A DNA stretch of 64,000 nt from Vombatus ursinus (Eukaryota > Chordata > Mammalia > Diprotodontia > Vombatidae): assembly GCF_900497805.2 (NCBI RefSeq), contig NW_020954569.1:26603363-26667362 (forward strand), written 5' to 3'. Below are positions 12,776-26,565 of the stretch, piece after piece. A model generated the notes under the pieces. That model was given only the letters and a program-made list of their open reading frames with translations. It was not told the origin of the DNA and made no database searches. The number at the start of each line of letters is the position of its first letter. Position 1 is the stretch's first letter. The position numbers and the translations under genes are program-made.

Positions 12776-13876
12776 TCTATGTCTCCATTTGATTTCTTGG
12801 TTTTTCTCTACAGTTTCTTCATGTCTACAAATGTCCTAGCATCACAAACCATACCCTTTCTCAAAGTTCCTTTTTTATCTTTCAATTGCAATGTGTTTAT
12901 AGTAAGTGGGATTTTTTCCTTTTCGTCAGCATCACCAAGTTGTCTAGTATCTCTATTTTATGGACCGTTTTTAAAAATTAGCATTTTCAAGTTAAGGCTG
13001 CCCTTTCTGGATTACACCTGCTGTTGTCACACTGTTGGAATTCCATGGCCTGGTGGCATTCATTGAGTACATTTATTGAGGGCTAATTATGTCCATAGCA
13101 TTGCAAAGAGCTTTGTAAACCCTAAAACATATTTAAATTATTATCATCTGTGATTATTATTATTTATGAACTAAAAAAATAATTCAAATTCTACTGGTTT
13201 GCTAGTTACCTCAACTAGTATTTCACCTTTCTAACAGAGCAGATTTAATTACTAATCTTAGCTTTATTTTCATGTGATATTTTTAGTAAGTGCCATCTGT
13301 TCTACTCTTTTGTGTGAATGATAATGTCTTATTATTGTTATTAATTATTATCATTATGCCTATAGCCGTATTAATGGGAATTATTTAACTTTCTTTCTGG
13401 AAAGTTTCCCAGATTTGGCCTTCCCCTAATATTATGTATTTGCTCCAAATGGTCACTAGTCTTGGTGGGGAGAGGACACTGTATTTTTGACCAGCTGAAG
13501 CTTCTGGTACAGCCTTAAGCAGAGGCAGTTTATAACAGACGTTATATTGACAAATCACAGTTCTGTCCAGATTCACAGTAATGAGAAGGATAATTGCATG
13601 TTCTGCATAGACAGAAAAGTGATCCTTTGGTACATACCTAGAATTTTAACTCTCATTCTGAAGACATACCTTGAGATGGTTTCAACACTGTGTCCGGCAC
13701 AAAGACTGATATACTCTTGCTTTATATCCTGTTTGTCTAACCCTAAATTACATAGGATTCTTGTGTCAGAAAATGTTCTAAAACAAGACTCCCTGGTTTC
13801 AGTTCTATTTGTATCGAAGTTAAGCTTTTCTCTTATTTTGAGATCAAGTAGAAATTCTTTATTTTTTCCCCTTTGA

Positions 13877-14098
<222 letters not shown>

Positions 14099-14249
14099 TG
14101 ATTACCTACAATTTCACCAATATCTCTATACTCACATTAAAACAAAATAATAGTTGTTTTCATTCCACCCCTGTAAAAATGAAAAATCCATTTATGCCTT
14201 GATCACCATAAGAAGATTTAGTGCTATTATTATAGGTCATGTTTACATA

Positions 14250-14306
14250 GTTTGTTCCTTGCTTTTACCGGTGTTCCTTGAGGTTTGTTCCTTGCTTTTA
14301 CCGGTG
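14250..14306. repeat. perfect 24-bp direct repeat
   Basis: The 24 bases starting gtttgttccttgctttta and ending ccggtg occur at 14250-14273 and again, without a mismatch, at 14283-14306, separated by 9 bases. This looks like a recent slippage or short tandem duplication. Confidence 0.95.
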
Positions 14307-15406
14307 ATAAATGAGGAATAAATAGTAAAGCATTATGAAAATATGAGACTGGAGAAAACCAGTATAAGACTCCATTAGCATCTTCAAGAAAAGCAAGGAT
14401 AACTCCATATATTGAGCATGGTGCCGAGAATATAGTGACTAATAAATGCTTGTTGACTGACTGATTGAACTCCCTGTGGCAGACTTCAGGAAGGACATAG
14501 ATAAGAGTCACACAAGTTGTACCATCATGGATAGGTTGTGATCTCCATCATTGGAGCAAGTACCCATCTTGATGAGGTAACATACAGAATGAGAATATTT
14601 AAAGGTGATAGAGTGCTCTCTTCAGTCAATAAGCATTTAATAAGTTTCTACTGCTCTCAATACTATGACCCAGGTAGTCACAGCCTAAAGCCAAATGCTG
14701 AGTGATATTCACATAGAAGAATAATTAGGAGCATTATTAATTAGTATCCTGTTTATGCTTCTGTTTCAAAGATGAATTTTGTATTTGAAGAAGTAAAAAA
14801 TGCCGTCATTTAATTTGTTAGTGCCTGTATGTAAGTGGTGGTTTTGTATTCATAAGTAGATTGAAGGGGCATACATCTTGAATCTCTCAGCAGGAACACA
14901 TACTGGGTCAGTGCCTTCTGGTTGTAAATTGTTTAGTACCTACTATGTGCCAAGCACTACACCAAGGACTGTAGCAGTTACAGAAGACATATAACGTAAC
15001 CAAATTGTGGAGTCTTATAAGTATTCCAACAAGTAATGGGTTTCTCAATTAAAACATAGATAGAATGCCAGTTGCTGAGTTTGGTAATTCATAGTTTGGA
15101 TTAAACATGCTGAACTCATAGTATAATTTTAATACTGTGAAAGAACTTACATAATACTTTGTAAAATATTATATCTATTATGTCCGTGCTATACCATACC
15201 ACAAAGCGTGGAAGGCCATATCTATGTAATTAATGATATTGGCTACTTGGACATCAATAAAGAAGCTATTGATAATATCACATCAGTTACTCTTATTAGG
15301 ATAGCCAAATTAAAATGACTCCCCAGTAATCAATCCATTACTGTCACTCACTTAGAAACAGAAAAAATAATTGTTTTAAAAATGTTTAATGTAGGGCAGT
15401 GTCTAA

Positions 15407-15568
15407 TAGGGGTGGGGAGCCTGTGGCCCTTTAGGCCCTCAAGTGCAGCCCTCTGACTGAATCCAAACTTCACAAAACAAGTAGTGAAGTTTGGATTCAG
15501 TCAAAGGGCCGCACTTGAGGACCTAGAGGGCCACATGTTGCCTCAAGGCTGTAGGTTCCCTACCCCTA
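15407..15568. mobile_element. palindromic non-autonomous hAT-like DNA transposon
   Basis: A 162-base near-complete inverted repeat. The left end (taggggtggggagcctg) mirrors the right end (taggttccctacccc), and the inner arms 'actgaatccaaacttcac' / 'gtgaagtttggattcagt' match perfectly around a short spacer. A second copy of the family is at 38570-38773. An 8-bp target duplication is not clear here. Confidence 0.85.
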
Positions 15569-16232
15569 GACAGTCATTATGGAAGTTATTCTTTGGGGGG
15601 AAGCAAGCAAAAAGCTACATAAAAATGGGCATCACAGAACAGTGGGGGACTTCTTATTTTGAAACTCTTTAGCTATCTCATACTTAATAACATTTTACTA
15701 AGTTATTTTGCCTTCAACCTGCCTTCTATTTGGTTCTTAATAATACCAGTTATTCCTGTTAGATATCTGAAATTGGGAAATTGCACCTTACTTCCCTGTA
15801 GTTTCCTTAATCAGGTTAAGGTTTAGGTTCCTTGACAGGCGCTCACTAAATATAAAATAAACCCCAAATATCCTTTATTGTTGTGTCCTTCCTCCTATTA
15901 CACAGTTACTGACCAGACAGTCCCATCATTAAACTGAGACCAATTTCAAACTTATTCTTCATTACAAGCTGGAAATGAGATCCTGGCCTTGGTAAAGAAA
16001 CATGTTTCCTGCATGGAAAACAGGATTTTGGATCTGCTTAGCCTGATATGTTTGCCTTGCCAACTGTATGAGTTAATTTCCCATAATGTTCTATGTTTCT
16101 TGGCTCACCTAAGGAGACCTTTGTCCCCTCCATAAATTTTAAAGGTTACTAATGAGTTGATTGACTCCCGTAGAATCATGGGAAGAAGGGCTTTTAGCTG
16201 AACCTTTGGTTCTTTTCTACAGGTAGAGTTGA

Positions 16233-16403
<171 letters not shown>

Positions 16404-16504
16404 TAGTGAAGGATTTACAAATGTATGTATAGTAGTCAACCCATTCTTGTAATTAGAAATTAGTGTGGAGCCTTCCTGCCGGAAGACATCAGGGTATCAC
16501 TTAA

Positions 16505-16650
16505 GACTTTTAAGAGATGGGAGGGACCTTAGAAATAGTCTAGTCCCACCCCGCCTTTTGTTTTAAAGATAAGGAAGCTGAGATCCAAAAAGGTGATGGT
16601 TTTTCCAAGTTCACCCATCTAGTTTGGGGAATTAATCCAATGATTTTTTT
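16505..16650 (-). repeat. MIR-type SINE fragment, reverse
   Basis: Pattern 'gggagggaccttagaaatag...taaggaagctgagatcc...agttcacccatctag' is the reverse-oriented MIR consensus, heavily diverged. Confidence 0.6.
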
Positions 16651-18182
16651 TCTATGCACCATACAGTGAGTTCATTACCCTTCTACTGTGGCTGCCAAAT
16701 TCAATAACATTTGTCATATAATTGCACATAAAGGTAACATATCAAGGGAGGCTTGGATAAAACCTGTTCCCTCACATTTCACCACATTGTACCATCTTTT
16801 AAATGTCATGGACAGTGTCCTTTTTAGCAATATCAAGTCTCACCCAAACCTGTTTACCTTATTGATTCATCTAACCCAACGCTGGAAAAAATATAATTCA
16901 AAAGAGAGAGAACGGAACCATTTTCTCCCAAGTGTGGTGTGACTAAACAGCATTACTTCATTTCTTCTCCAGCACTAAGTTCTGAGGAATTAATTCTGCC
17001 CTCTGTAACTACAGTTCTTTGAGGAAAGAAATTGGCTGCCTGAATGTTTTAGAAACTACTATTTTTGGACATGTTGCTTTTGAAAAGGAAGGGGCAGGGC
17101 TGAGCACTGAAACGCCCTGTCAGCATGTATCCTGTCCCATGTATCCTGCCATTTTCCATGATCTGGGAAGCATCTCACTGTTGGCATGGGAGGAAAACAA
17201 CCTCACAAATCAAGAGAATGTTAGCCTTTATGCCCCATTTGGTTCCTGGATTTTATTTTTAAAATGATGGTTCTCATCTTGGGTGGTTTCTGTAACAGCA
17301 GTTTTCCCAAAAGCACATTTCAAGTTGTCCATAAAGAAAAATGTGACAGCCAGCCTTTGCCCATGAATTGGAATTCCATCATCTCTTGAAAAGAAAATCT
17401 GGAGCATAATTAAATATTAAAGCAATTTCTAAATTAGCCCAGAGGGAATCCAGGCCACATAATGAGATGAGAAAGAATGTGATATAAAAAAGAAAGGTTT
17501 GGGTTTGTTTTTTTTTTTTATTTTTTTTGTTATGTTTCTAGCCATAGCAAGGGAGCTGTTTGCAAGACTAGTTGTTTTCAAAGGTCATAAAGTCTGTAAT
17601 ACTTCGTACATTCATACCAAAGTTATCTAATCAGTAATCAGCTCAAAAGGACACTATGATTAGGCAAAAAATTATGTCCTACAGCAAAAAGTCATGGAGT
17701 AATTTTTCCATAATTTAATTAAAACACAATAGCATTTCAGTATCCAAGAATCCAGAAGGAATCAAAAAATACAAAATCCATATACTAAAGCTTTTGTAGT
17801 TTATTCATAGGCAAGCTCTACAGTCTCTCCTTCACTCTTACTTTAGATTCCATTCTTATTGCCAGTTTGATCATCTGGCTTTCTATCACATAAGCAACTG
17901 GCAAAAAGCAGCAAAAAAAAACAACATCTGACAGCCTGGAAACAAAGGAGGACAGTGGAAACTCATGAAAAGCAGCCCAAAGAAGTCTAAAAGTCTAACA
18001 CTTTTACGTGTTATGAAAGTACAGCAAGTGTGGGCTATGAAAGTTCAGCATCAGGCATCCCTACATACTGCCGGATCACTTGTGAAGCATAAATTTATTA
18101 AATCCCAGGGCAATAATTGATGATGGTAGCATAGTCTTGAGTCATCAATAAGAAACTGAATTTCATTCATTTAGAATATTTT

Positions 18183-18445
18183 TGAGCAGCTGTGGTAGAG
18201 TGAAAAGAACACTGGATTTGGAATCAGATGTATCTGAGTTTGAATCCCAACTCTGCCATTTGGTTTGTGCAATTTTAAGCAAATAATCTCTTTAATATCT
18301 CTTTGTCTCCCGTTCCATATCTGCAAAAAGAGGAATAATGTGATCTCTCTTATCTATTTCATGAGGCTATTGTGAGAATAAAGTAAATAATGGGAAGAAA
18401 ATACTTTGTAAGCCATAAAGTGATAAATGCCAACTATTACTGGAA
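18183..18445 (+). repeat. MIR/CORE-SINE, nearly full length
   Basis: The head 'gtttgaatcccaactctgcc', a middle part with 'catgaggctattgtgagaat' and the end 'ccataaagtgataaatgcc' follow the MIR order from 5' to 3'. Confidence 0.75.
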
Positions 18446-18772
18446 CTACTAGTGTACTACTACTGCTACTACATGCTAAGTACTATTTAACATTCCAAGA
18501 CAGAAAACATTAATGGACTTTAGAAAAACTTCAATGTAAAAAAATGACTAATTTTTTTAAGCTTTTAGCAGCATACAAGTAAGTTGCAATTATGTAGAAA
18601 ATTCACTTTTCTGGAAACCATTCCTCAATAACACTAGACATTAATTTTAAAATACCAATGTTGTTCTATTCATTTAATTACTTCTACTGTTGTGTAGTAA
18701 TCAGTAAATAGCTTAGAATCAGTTTAAGCATGGGTCAGTTTGAGAACTTTGTTGTTCCTTAAGTTATTAACA

Positions 18773-18910
18773 TGAGGCAGTGTGGTGCAATGGAAAGCAT
18801 GTCAGATTTGGTGTCAGTATCTACATTCAAATATCAATTTTCCTGCCATGTGACCTTGAGCAGTCACTTAACTTCTCCAGGCCTTAGTTCCTCAACTCTA
18901 TGATTCAGGA
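18773..18910 (+). repeat. MIR-type SINE fragment
   Basis: 'ggcagtgtggtgcaatggaa' head followed by 'catgtgaccttgagcagtca' and 'cttaacttctccaggcctta', a truncated CORE-SINE. Confidence 0.7.
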
Positions 18911-19469
18911 GAAGATCTGTATCTATGGTCTTGTGATGAAAAATAACTTCATTTCCCTGGAGATGAGCCATGATTTTCTGGTGGGAAAAAAATTTAGTTT
19001 TCTAATTCACTTTAGAAATGATCTATATAGAACAGGTTGTCTGTGACTGCAAAGCCATGGTTAAACATTCACTGTTTCCCTCAGCATATCCATTCTAGTC
19101 ATTAAGGTGACATCAAGGAAAACATTAGCTGAAGAGTAAAAAGAAACTTGAAATTTAAGGGTTGTTTTTTTTTTTCTGCTCTGGGGTTAGGTCAGGGCTT
19201 AGGTTATACCCTACCGGGACAGATTGCCAGATTTCTTAAATAAATGTGATAGAATGTGGGAGAAGTCAACATTGCAAACTGCCTGTTGAACCCAATTCAG
19301 ATAAATGAGTTTCAGAAGTTGCTGCTGCTCCAAAGATCCCTTTTTTAGAGGTGCTGTAATTCTTTTTTTTTATATGATCATCTTACATAAAACAATCAAG
19401 GAAAACTAAATTGCTTGAGATGTTATTGCTTTTCCTTAGTATAAGATTCCTATTAAAATTCTCACAATT

Positions 19470-19615
19470 GGGGCAACTAGGTGGCACAGTGCATAGAGCA
19501 CCAGCCTTTGATTCAGGAGGACATGAGTTCAAATCCAGCCTCAGACACATAACACTGACTAGCTGTGTGACCCTGGGCAACTCACTTAACCTCGTTGCCT
19601 GAACCCAAAAAAAAA
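19470..19615 (+). mobile_element. WSINE1-type SINE
   Basis: Almost complete copy: ggggcaactaggtggcacag head, 'gagttcaaatccagcctcag' B box, 'ctagctgtgtgaccctgggc' core, and an A-rich tail followed by a C run. Target duplications are not obvious. Confidence 0.9.
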
Positions 19616-20011
19616 TCCCCCCCCGATAGCAAAGATTTTGCAAAAATTCATGGTGATCTTTAGCCTTACTGACAAGGTATTCTAAGATAATTTTAACAGG
19701 TGAATGCAAAAGGAACTAGTTTTCATTTCTCTGTTGGAACCTGATGTCCTAAAGCCCAGGTTAGCTAGCATAGAGACTATGCCTAATCTTTAGCTGCATT
19801 TTATACTTCTGAAAAACAGTCTAAGTGTTTCTTTTCTGTGGGGAGCAGAGTTTCTCCTCTTTGCTGTTTGTGAAGAGTTAATCTCTCAGTGAGGTGTGAT
19901 GTCTCAAAATTGCTAAACCTGAAATATTCATTTTGTAACATCTCAAAGGGCAGCTTTTGAAGGCACCTTTGCTGATGCCCAGACTAAGTCTGCTGCCTCT
20001 TCCCTGTCTAG

Positions 20012-20254
<243 letters not shown>

Positions 20255-20474
20255 TGATCCTTTCAATTTCACCTTGAGTATCAAAGTTATTACAGTATTT
20301 TGGTAATGTCACAGTTCTAATCTAGAGGCCCAGACTTGGTTGCTAGGTAATTGAGAAGGATTTTTCTTCAGGAAACATAAAGCATCATAGTAGTGCAGTT
20401 ATCCCAGTGACTCTCTATTAATCACTTTAGGTTACTCCTATTAGGAAATTAACCTAGATACACAAAGTTTGCAA

Positions 20475-20501
20475 GGGGGGGGGCGGGGTTTGGGGAGTGG
20501 G
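20475..20501 (+). other. possible G-quadruplex motif
   Basis: Nine Gs, then C, four Gs, TTT, four Gs, AGT and three Gs: four or more G runs with short loops on the strand that is transcribed into pre-mRNA. Confidence 0.6.
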
Positions 20502-20569
20502 TCAATACTGGAATTCTGCTATTGTACTATTGATTCCTGCTTAAATAACTATCTAGAGATTGACAGAGA

Positions 20570-20645
20570 TGCCATGAAGATTGAATGAAATGATATATGC
20601 AAAGCACTTTGCAAACTTTAAAGCACTATATAAAAGTCAGCTATC
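20570..20645 (+). repeat. MIR 3' end
   Basis: 'gccatgaagattgaatgaaa', 'gcaaagcactttgcaaactt' and 'taaagcactatataaaagtc' are the classical end of a MIR-like CORE-SINE. Confidence 0.7.
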
Positions 20646-21184
20646 CCTATTGTTACATAAACCAAATGCTTGCTTGACCTTGCATTGCACAAGGAAGGGT
20701 AAAAGCCACAGCTTAAATTCAGAAATAGAGCTTCAACATACATTTAGTCCTTGGGTTGTTAGGCACATGAATGTTTCTCTGTGGAAATGTGCTCTTAGTT
20801 TGCACAGCCAAGACTTTTTGGGTATTGACCTAATAGATGTGTATCCAATAAAACTCTTAGTGGCAATATCCACTTACTTTGGTTCAGCTGTCATAAAAAT
20901 CGATGAGGCATATCCTACTTTTGGACTCTTCCCATTATCAAGTTGGCTAGATTTTAGAATAATCTTGTATAGGTACAAATAATCTGTCCTAAATTAAACA
21001 TGAAACAGGTACCTATAATGAACTGATTCCCAACCACTACAAATAATAATGAGGAGCAATGAAACCTTGGCTTTTGTGGAGCATTTTTTTTGGTAAGAAT
21101 TTAAAGCAGAGGTTTACATCATTATTCATTAACTTCACCTTGCTCCTGTGAGATAAGAGGTGATAGTTAATGTGTTTGTAAGTC

Positions 21185-21760
21185 ATTGTTCCAGTTGGCA
21201 GAGACCTCTCAAGCATACTGGTGTCACTTGTGCCAAAGCAAAAATTTGTTCTCCAACATCTCCTCATTCAGCCTTTGGGTAAAGAACTCCAGGGAGGTGG
21301 TGTTCAGCACTACTTTTCCTTTTGGGATAGCCATAATCATTAGGAATTTTTTTCCCAGCATCAAGTCTAAATCTATCTCTTCGCAGCTTCTGTATGTTTT
21401 TTCCCTCAATCTGCCCTCTGGCTCTAATCATAACCTGTCAAATTCCTCTTTCCAATGGAAGCCATTCAGCTACTTGAAGACAGCTATCATGGCCTTCTCA
21501 GAGCTTCCCTTCTTCAGGCTTAACATCCCCAATATCAATTCATCTTCATAATGTCATACTTTTCAGGCCAAATTTTATCATCCTGGCTGCCTACTTCTGG
21601 GTGTTCTCCAGCTTACCAATGATGTTGTTCCAAAAATGTGACACCCACAACTGAACTCAGAAATCCAGACCTGGTCTGACCAGGGCAGACGACAGTGGGA
21701 CTGTCACCTCCCTAGTCCTGGATAGTAGGGGTCTCTAAAAATAACCAAAGAGCATTTGCT
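21185..21760 (-). mobile_element. L3/CR1 LINE 3' end
   Basis: On the + strand the reverse complement of the CR1-type 3' end is seen: 'gttctccagcttaccaatga', 'cccacaactgaactcagaaa', 'ccagacctggtctgaccagg', 'gacagtgggactgtcacctc'. It closely follows the order found in vertebrate CR1/L3 elements. 5'-truncated and old, with no usable reading frame. Confidence 0.8.
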
Positions 21761-22329
21761 TTTGAGCTGCCCAATCTTACTACTGACTTTGATTTATGCC
21801 AGGAGTTAGTTCCCAAGAAGTCATTTGTGATAGTAAAAGAGATATCAGAGGTGACCTAGCTGATCCCAGAGCCACAAACTCTAACCATCCTTTCAACCTG
21901 CCCTCTTGTGGCCTTCAAGCATTTATATTGAAAAGGAATAGCAAGTTATATATAATAATAGATTTGCAGTTTCATGTACAATCATCTTTTTTTCTATTCT
22001 ATTATTTTATAGAAATGTTTGTTTTATTTCTTAAGTTCAAAATAAGATAAATAAATAAATTGAAAATCTCCTGAAATAGCATACAGGACTTAAAATGAGC
22101 AAACCTCAGCCTGGTCTGTCTAAATTATCACAAATCATAGTTAACTTGAGTTGTCTTTCATATTGCCTCTATAAAATAAAGATGATAAGAAAGACCTCAA
22201 AAGCTTCTAAAAAGAATAATGGGCTGATGAGATCCTTCTGTAGATTTATTTCTACACAAATAGAATTTTGATTACTTGTAAAAATAGGAAGAAGTAACAG
22301 AGGGTAGAAATGAAGAGTCTGCACATTAA

Positions 22330-22468
22330 GATCGGAAAGACACTGGCTCTGTGACCCTGGAAAGTCACAGAAACTGTCTTAGACTCCAAGATTTGGGGAA
22401 AAAAGACATTATCTGCATAGTTAGGGAGACTCCTCATCAGGAGTTCCCTATGCCAATTCCAGACTCAT
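22330..22468 (+). repeat. SINE relic
   Basis: 'ggctctgtgaccctggaaag' followed by 'aggagttccctatgccaatt', the core and second domain of the composite SINE family also seen at 5177-5405. Confidence 0.55.
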
Positions 22469-23494
22469 TCCCACTCATAACAATAGTAATTCACTCAGAG
22501 AGCAATAAAAAAGTGATTTGAGTGAAAGAGAATCAAAGTTACTGCTTAAAAAGCAATTCTGGCTACTATAAACTGGCTAGGTTAAAATGCATCATCCAGT
22601 AAAATCTACATTTTTATGGAATAATTATATGAGTGAATGTAATTGGATGATCTATCCCCGGCAAGAAGTAATCTCAAGACTGAAAATGCATGTGTAGAAT
22701 AAATTTGGAAAACCGAAAAGAGAGGTGAAAGAATTAGAGGCTGGGGTATAGATGGGGGTCTCATATTTTTAAGTAAATTCATCAGAATAAAGATTTCAGT
22801 TCTGCCTTTCAGAGAGTGTTAAACCTGCTGGGGATAGGAGGTACTAAAATGTCAAAGCCTCCTAACTGTGAATGTTTTATTTAAAATGGTTTTTGGCTAC
22901 TATAAAATAATAAAATGGAACAATATACACACTGTAGGGTTTTGATGGGTGGATCCAAGAAAAACATTGTTTTATTCATGATATTGTGTCACTCACTTTT
23001 AAGCCCAGAGAATGAAAGCTTTGAAAAATCCTTTTTAACAAGCACACCTCCAGCCAGAAACTCTTGTTATTTAGAATGCTTCTAAAACCCCACCCATTGT
23101 TTCCAAATATTCCAGTAAGCTATAACCAGTTCCATATATGTGAACATTGCTACTTATTCGCCGTAATGGAGACTGTCTCTACTGTGTTGGCAGCCCAAAT
23201 CTTTGGCTTACTCACAGATTAGAGGGTAAGAGAGTTGTTCTCACAATCTCACCAAATCCAGCTAAATGTACACTGAGAGGACTCTTGGCTAGTATTGACT
23301 CTGGAGGGATTATCTATGCTTGTCATTTTTCAATACAAGGCAGAATTCCTTTTTAAGTAGAGCAGACAATTTGGGGATGGAACAAGGACTAGAGCTATGA
23401 TTTCCTTAGTATAACAAGCTCCTACATGAAGAAACTCAATCCAGTGCAGTTTGGCACCTTGACATATTGCTTGCCCACTACTAGAGGGCAGATA

Positions 23495-23585
23495 CTGGGT
23501 TTTTTGCCATTCTTTGTTGTTCCAGCACTTAGCACAGTGCCTGGCACATGGTAAGCATTTAATAAATGCTTGTTGACTGACTAGT
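23495..23585 (+). repeat. L2-type 3' end
   Basis: 'cagcacttagcacagtgcct', 'ggcacatggtaagcatttaa' and 'taaatgcttgttgactgact': the well-known 3' end of L2-class LINE fossils. Confidence 0.75.
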
Positions 23586-23599
23586 TAACTTATAGTCTT

Positions 23600-23735
23600 A
23601 GAAAGTGGCATAGAGTCTTGAGAGGTTGTGATCTGCTCAGGGTCACATAGCCAGTGTGTGTCAGAGATAGGACTCAAGTCTTCTGGCTATCAAGGCCAGC
23701 TTTCTATAGACTACAGCATGTCACCCTTCTGTTTC
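23600..23735 (-). repeat. MIR-type fragment
   Basis: 'gctcagggtcacatagccag' and 'gtcttctggctatcaaggcc' read as reverse MIR. A TC-rich tract (to 23815) follows directly. Confidence 0.6.
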
Positions 23736-24103
23736 CGTCTCTGTCACTCTGTTAACTGCCTCTCTGCCTGTCTCTCTGTCTCCATCTCTCTGACTCTGTC
23801 TCTCTCACTTTAAGAAGTAAAATATCTTTGACAATCGTGACTGAAGTAAAAGAACTTTAAAAGTCTCTGCTTTTTATGTTTTGCCACATTTTACCCTCTC
23901 AATATGATTTTCATGATCATGAAATCAGAGTGAGTTTCTCTGGCTCTGTTAGTGTTCCTCCTCACTTACAGTTCCTTGCAGGAACTGACCCAAAATTAAA
24001 AACTTTTAGTTCTTTTCTGATCAGGACCTATTACCGTAATCTTTCTCACACACCTGGCTACCTCTTTTAAGGCTTGTATGGTGATTAGGCCAGGTGACTC
24101 CCG

Positions 24104-24165
24104 ATCAGCACAGTGCCTGGCACATAGTAAGTAAGCACTTCAATGCTCAATGACTTGACTTAACT
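24104..24165 (+). repeat. L2-type 3' end fragment
   Basis: 'cagcacagtgcctggcacat' followed by 'agtaagtaagcacttcaatg'. Short and diverged. Confidence 0.6.
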
Positions 24166-25139
24166 CCATCAGACAACAGTTGTGCATCCGACTCTAATGA
24201 CCAGGCCAGGAGGGCCCCGTTTTGTCTGAGAAGTGTAGAATTATGTAGAATGAAGGTCCAGCATTCATCACATATTATGGCACAGGGAACTAAAATGTGC
24301 AGGATTCCAGTTCATCCTAAATCAAAGCCTCCTTCTGAGGCAGCATATTTTCCATGGGAACTCTGGCCATCCTTTGCCACAATACTGGCTCCTACTTGCT
24401 AAGGTGAGATTAAGACTTCCATAAAACTTTATGGCAGAATTGTTGGCCCCAGGGATATCTCATTTCTGTAGTTAGCCACCTAAGTTATCACAATTACATA
24501 TTTGATCCTGACTTAAGATGGAGATGGACATGTCCTACCCTTTAGACTATTCTCTGATACACTGTACTAGCTCTGTTCTTTAAAGGAGCAAATGTATCTC
24601 AGCTAAGAATGTAAAGCAGTTGTGATCATTTTCACATTCATGTTATTGGGACAGGTAATTGGAAGAAAGAAGTGAGGAAATTATCTTAGCTTTTGATTTC
24701 CCTTTAATATCTAATAGCCTGGTTGTGTATACTTCATTAGGCTGAATTAGTGGAGCCAGGTGTTCCAAAGGGTTTGTTTATATTAGCCATTTATGTGACT
24801 AATTATATTCTTGATGAGCCTGGGTAGATAGATAGGCAGACAAATATATCTACATATATATAATTACTTTTGTAGCAGTTAGGCCTCCTAGTCACTCATT
24901 TAACCACTACCAACCAACTACCACCAACAGGCAAGTAAGCATAAGAGCTCCAAGAATAGCAGTGGCCCCCATGACCACAATCCTCCATCTAGAATGGGCC
25001 TGAAGCCATCATCCAGGGGAACAGCATCTGGGAGAGGCAGGCCACCATCCCTGCCCACTGATAGGACAGGCAAGCTACCCTAGCCAAAAAGACAGCGCAG
25101 GACCCTGAGCCCAAGAGCCCTGGAAATAGCAGTATTTGT

Positions 25140-25215
25140 TCTCTCTCCCTCTCCTTCTCTCTCTGTCTCCCCCCTTCCCCCCCCTTTTCTCTAGTCTCTC
25201 TTCTCTCATATCACA
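25140..25215. repeat. TC-rich low-complexity tract
   Basis: Nearly pure pyrimidine run including several C tracts. Confidence 0.85.
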
Positions 25216-25404
25216 TACACCTACCTTGAAGACTTGGTTCTGATTCCCACTGTCCCATTGGCACTGAAATGGCTCAATGTCAGAACCAGATGGTTTTATC
25301 AATGGAAATAATGTCAAGAAGCAACCCTGCCCTCTGAACCGAAGAATTATGGGACCTTTCCATTTGACTTGCAGCTGAACCCTCCTTTATGTCTTGTTTT
25401 TCTC

Positions 25405-25503
25405 TAGTAGAACGTAAGTTCCTTGAGAACAGGAACTGTCTTTTCTCTTTGTATCCCCAGTGGTTACTTAACACAGTGCTTTACACATAGTAAAGACTTA
25501 ATG
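25405..25503 (+). repeat. L2-type 3' end
   Basis: 'gtaagttccttgagaacagg', 'gtatccccagtggttactta' and 'acacagtgctttacacatag' follow the L2 3' end order. Confidence 0.75.
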
Positions 25504-26015
25504 CTTTTACTCCCCCCCATCCATTCTTTCACTCATGCACAAGATAGTGGAATATTAGTACCCTCCTCATAGGAACTGATATAATTTAAAACATCTGTCT
25601 CTTTTCCAGTCAGACTCTATTTAACACTTTCTTCCTCTCACACCTGATGATACAAAAATGCAAAAACAAAACTATCCCTGCCCTCAAGGAGCTTGGAATC
25701 TACTATGCAAATGCAACATGTGTACCCCTTAAGTATGGGAGAAAGTATGATGCTAGGTGACTGCCTGGCAGGGATGTGAAAGGATTGATTAAGAGACCTC
25801 TCAGGTCCCACCCAAGTCTTAAGATTCTAAATTATATCACCCATATGTCAGGCAGCAGGAGTCATCCTAGGGTGAAAAGAAGTAGTGCAGTTAGAGCTCT
25901 TCCAAGGCACTTGGCTGAGACTGCAAGGAGGCTGTGGGAGTAAAATAGAGACATCCAGAAATCCAATGCTTGCTCATTGGTATTTTTAGTACTAATTCTC
26001 TTTTTCTATTCCTAG

Positions 26016-26129
<114 letters not shown>

Positions 26130-26444
26130 TGATGGTTTACAAAGCGGACATTTATTTTATCTACTAGTAATCCCATATCCCATAATTTAACATTTTGTAG
26201 TAAGATAATTGACAGCCTCTTCTTTCATTTTCTTTTTTTCCTCCTGAAATAGTAAGTTAATAGTCTTGTCTTTAAGGAAGAGAGTGACCGTGAGAACAGT
26301 AGACTGTGAATAAGGAGGTCCACTTTTAGACTTTTCAGGCACTTCTCATCCTCTTAAGAAAAGCAGACCTCACCTTCACCTTGTTTCATACCATTCCCAG
26401 GCTAGATGCAGCTATTGTGTGATTAGTGCATATAGTGTGATTAG

Positions 26445-26565
26445 TCTGAATAATTGTTCAAATTCACACTGCATGTTTCCATTGGGCTGGAACAAATGAC
26501 CATATTTTGCATAATCATAACTTCAAATCATCTGAATTCTAATACATAGGACCACTTCACAGGTT
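26445..26565 (+). repeat. unclassified dispersed repeat, copy 2
   Basis: Partner of 10405-10520, same strand; see there. About four-fifths identical by eye over 115 bases. Confidence 0.7.

Noticed and set aside
20581-20982. 133-codon plus-strand frame in intron 7
   Set aside because: It starts inside a MIR 3' end and has no recognisable domain or splice context; judged to be chance.
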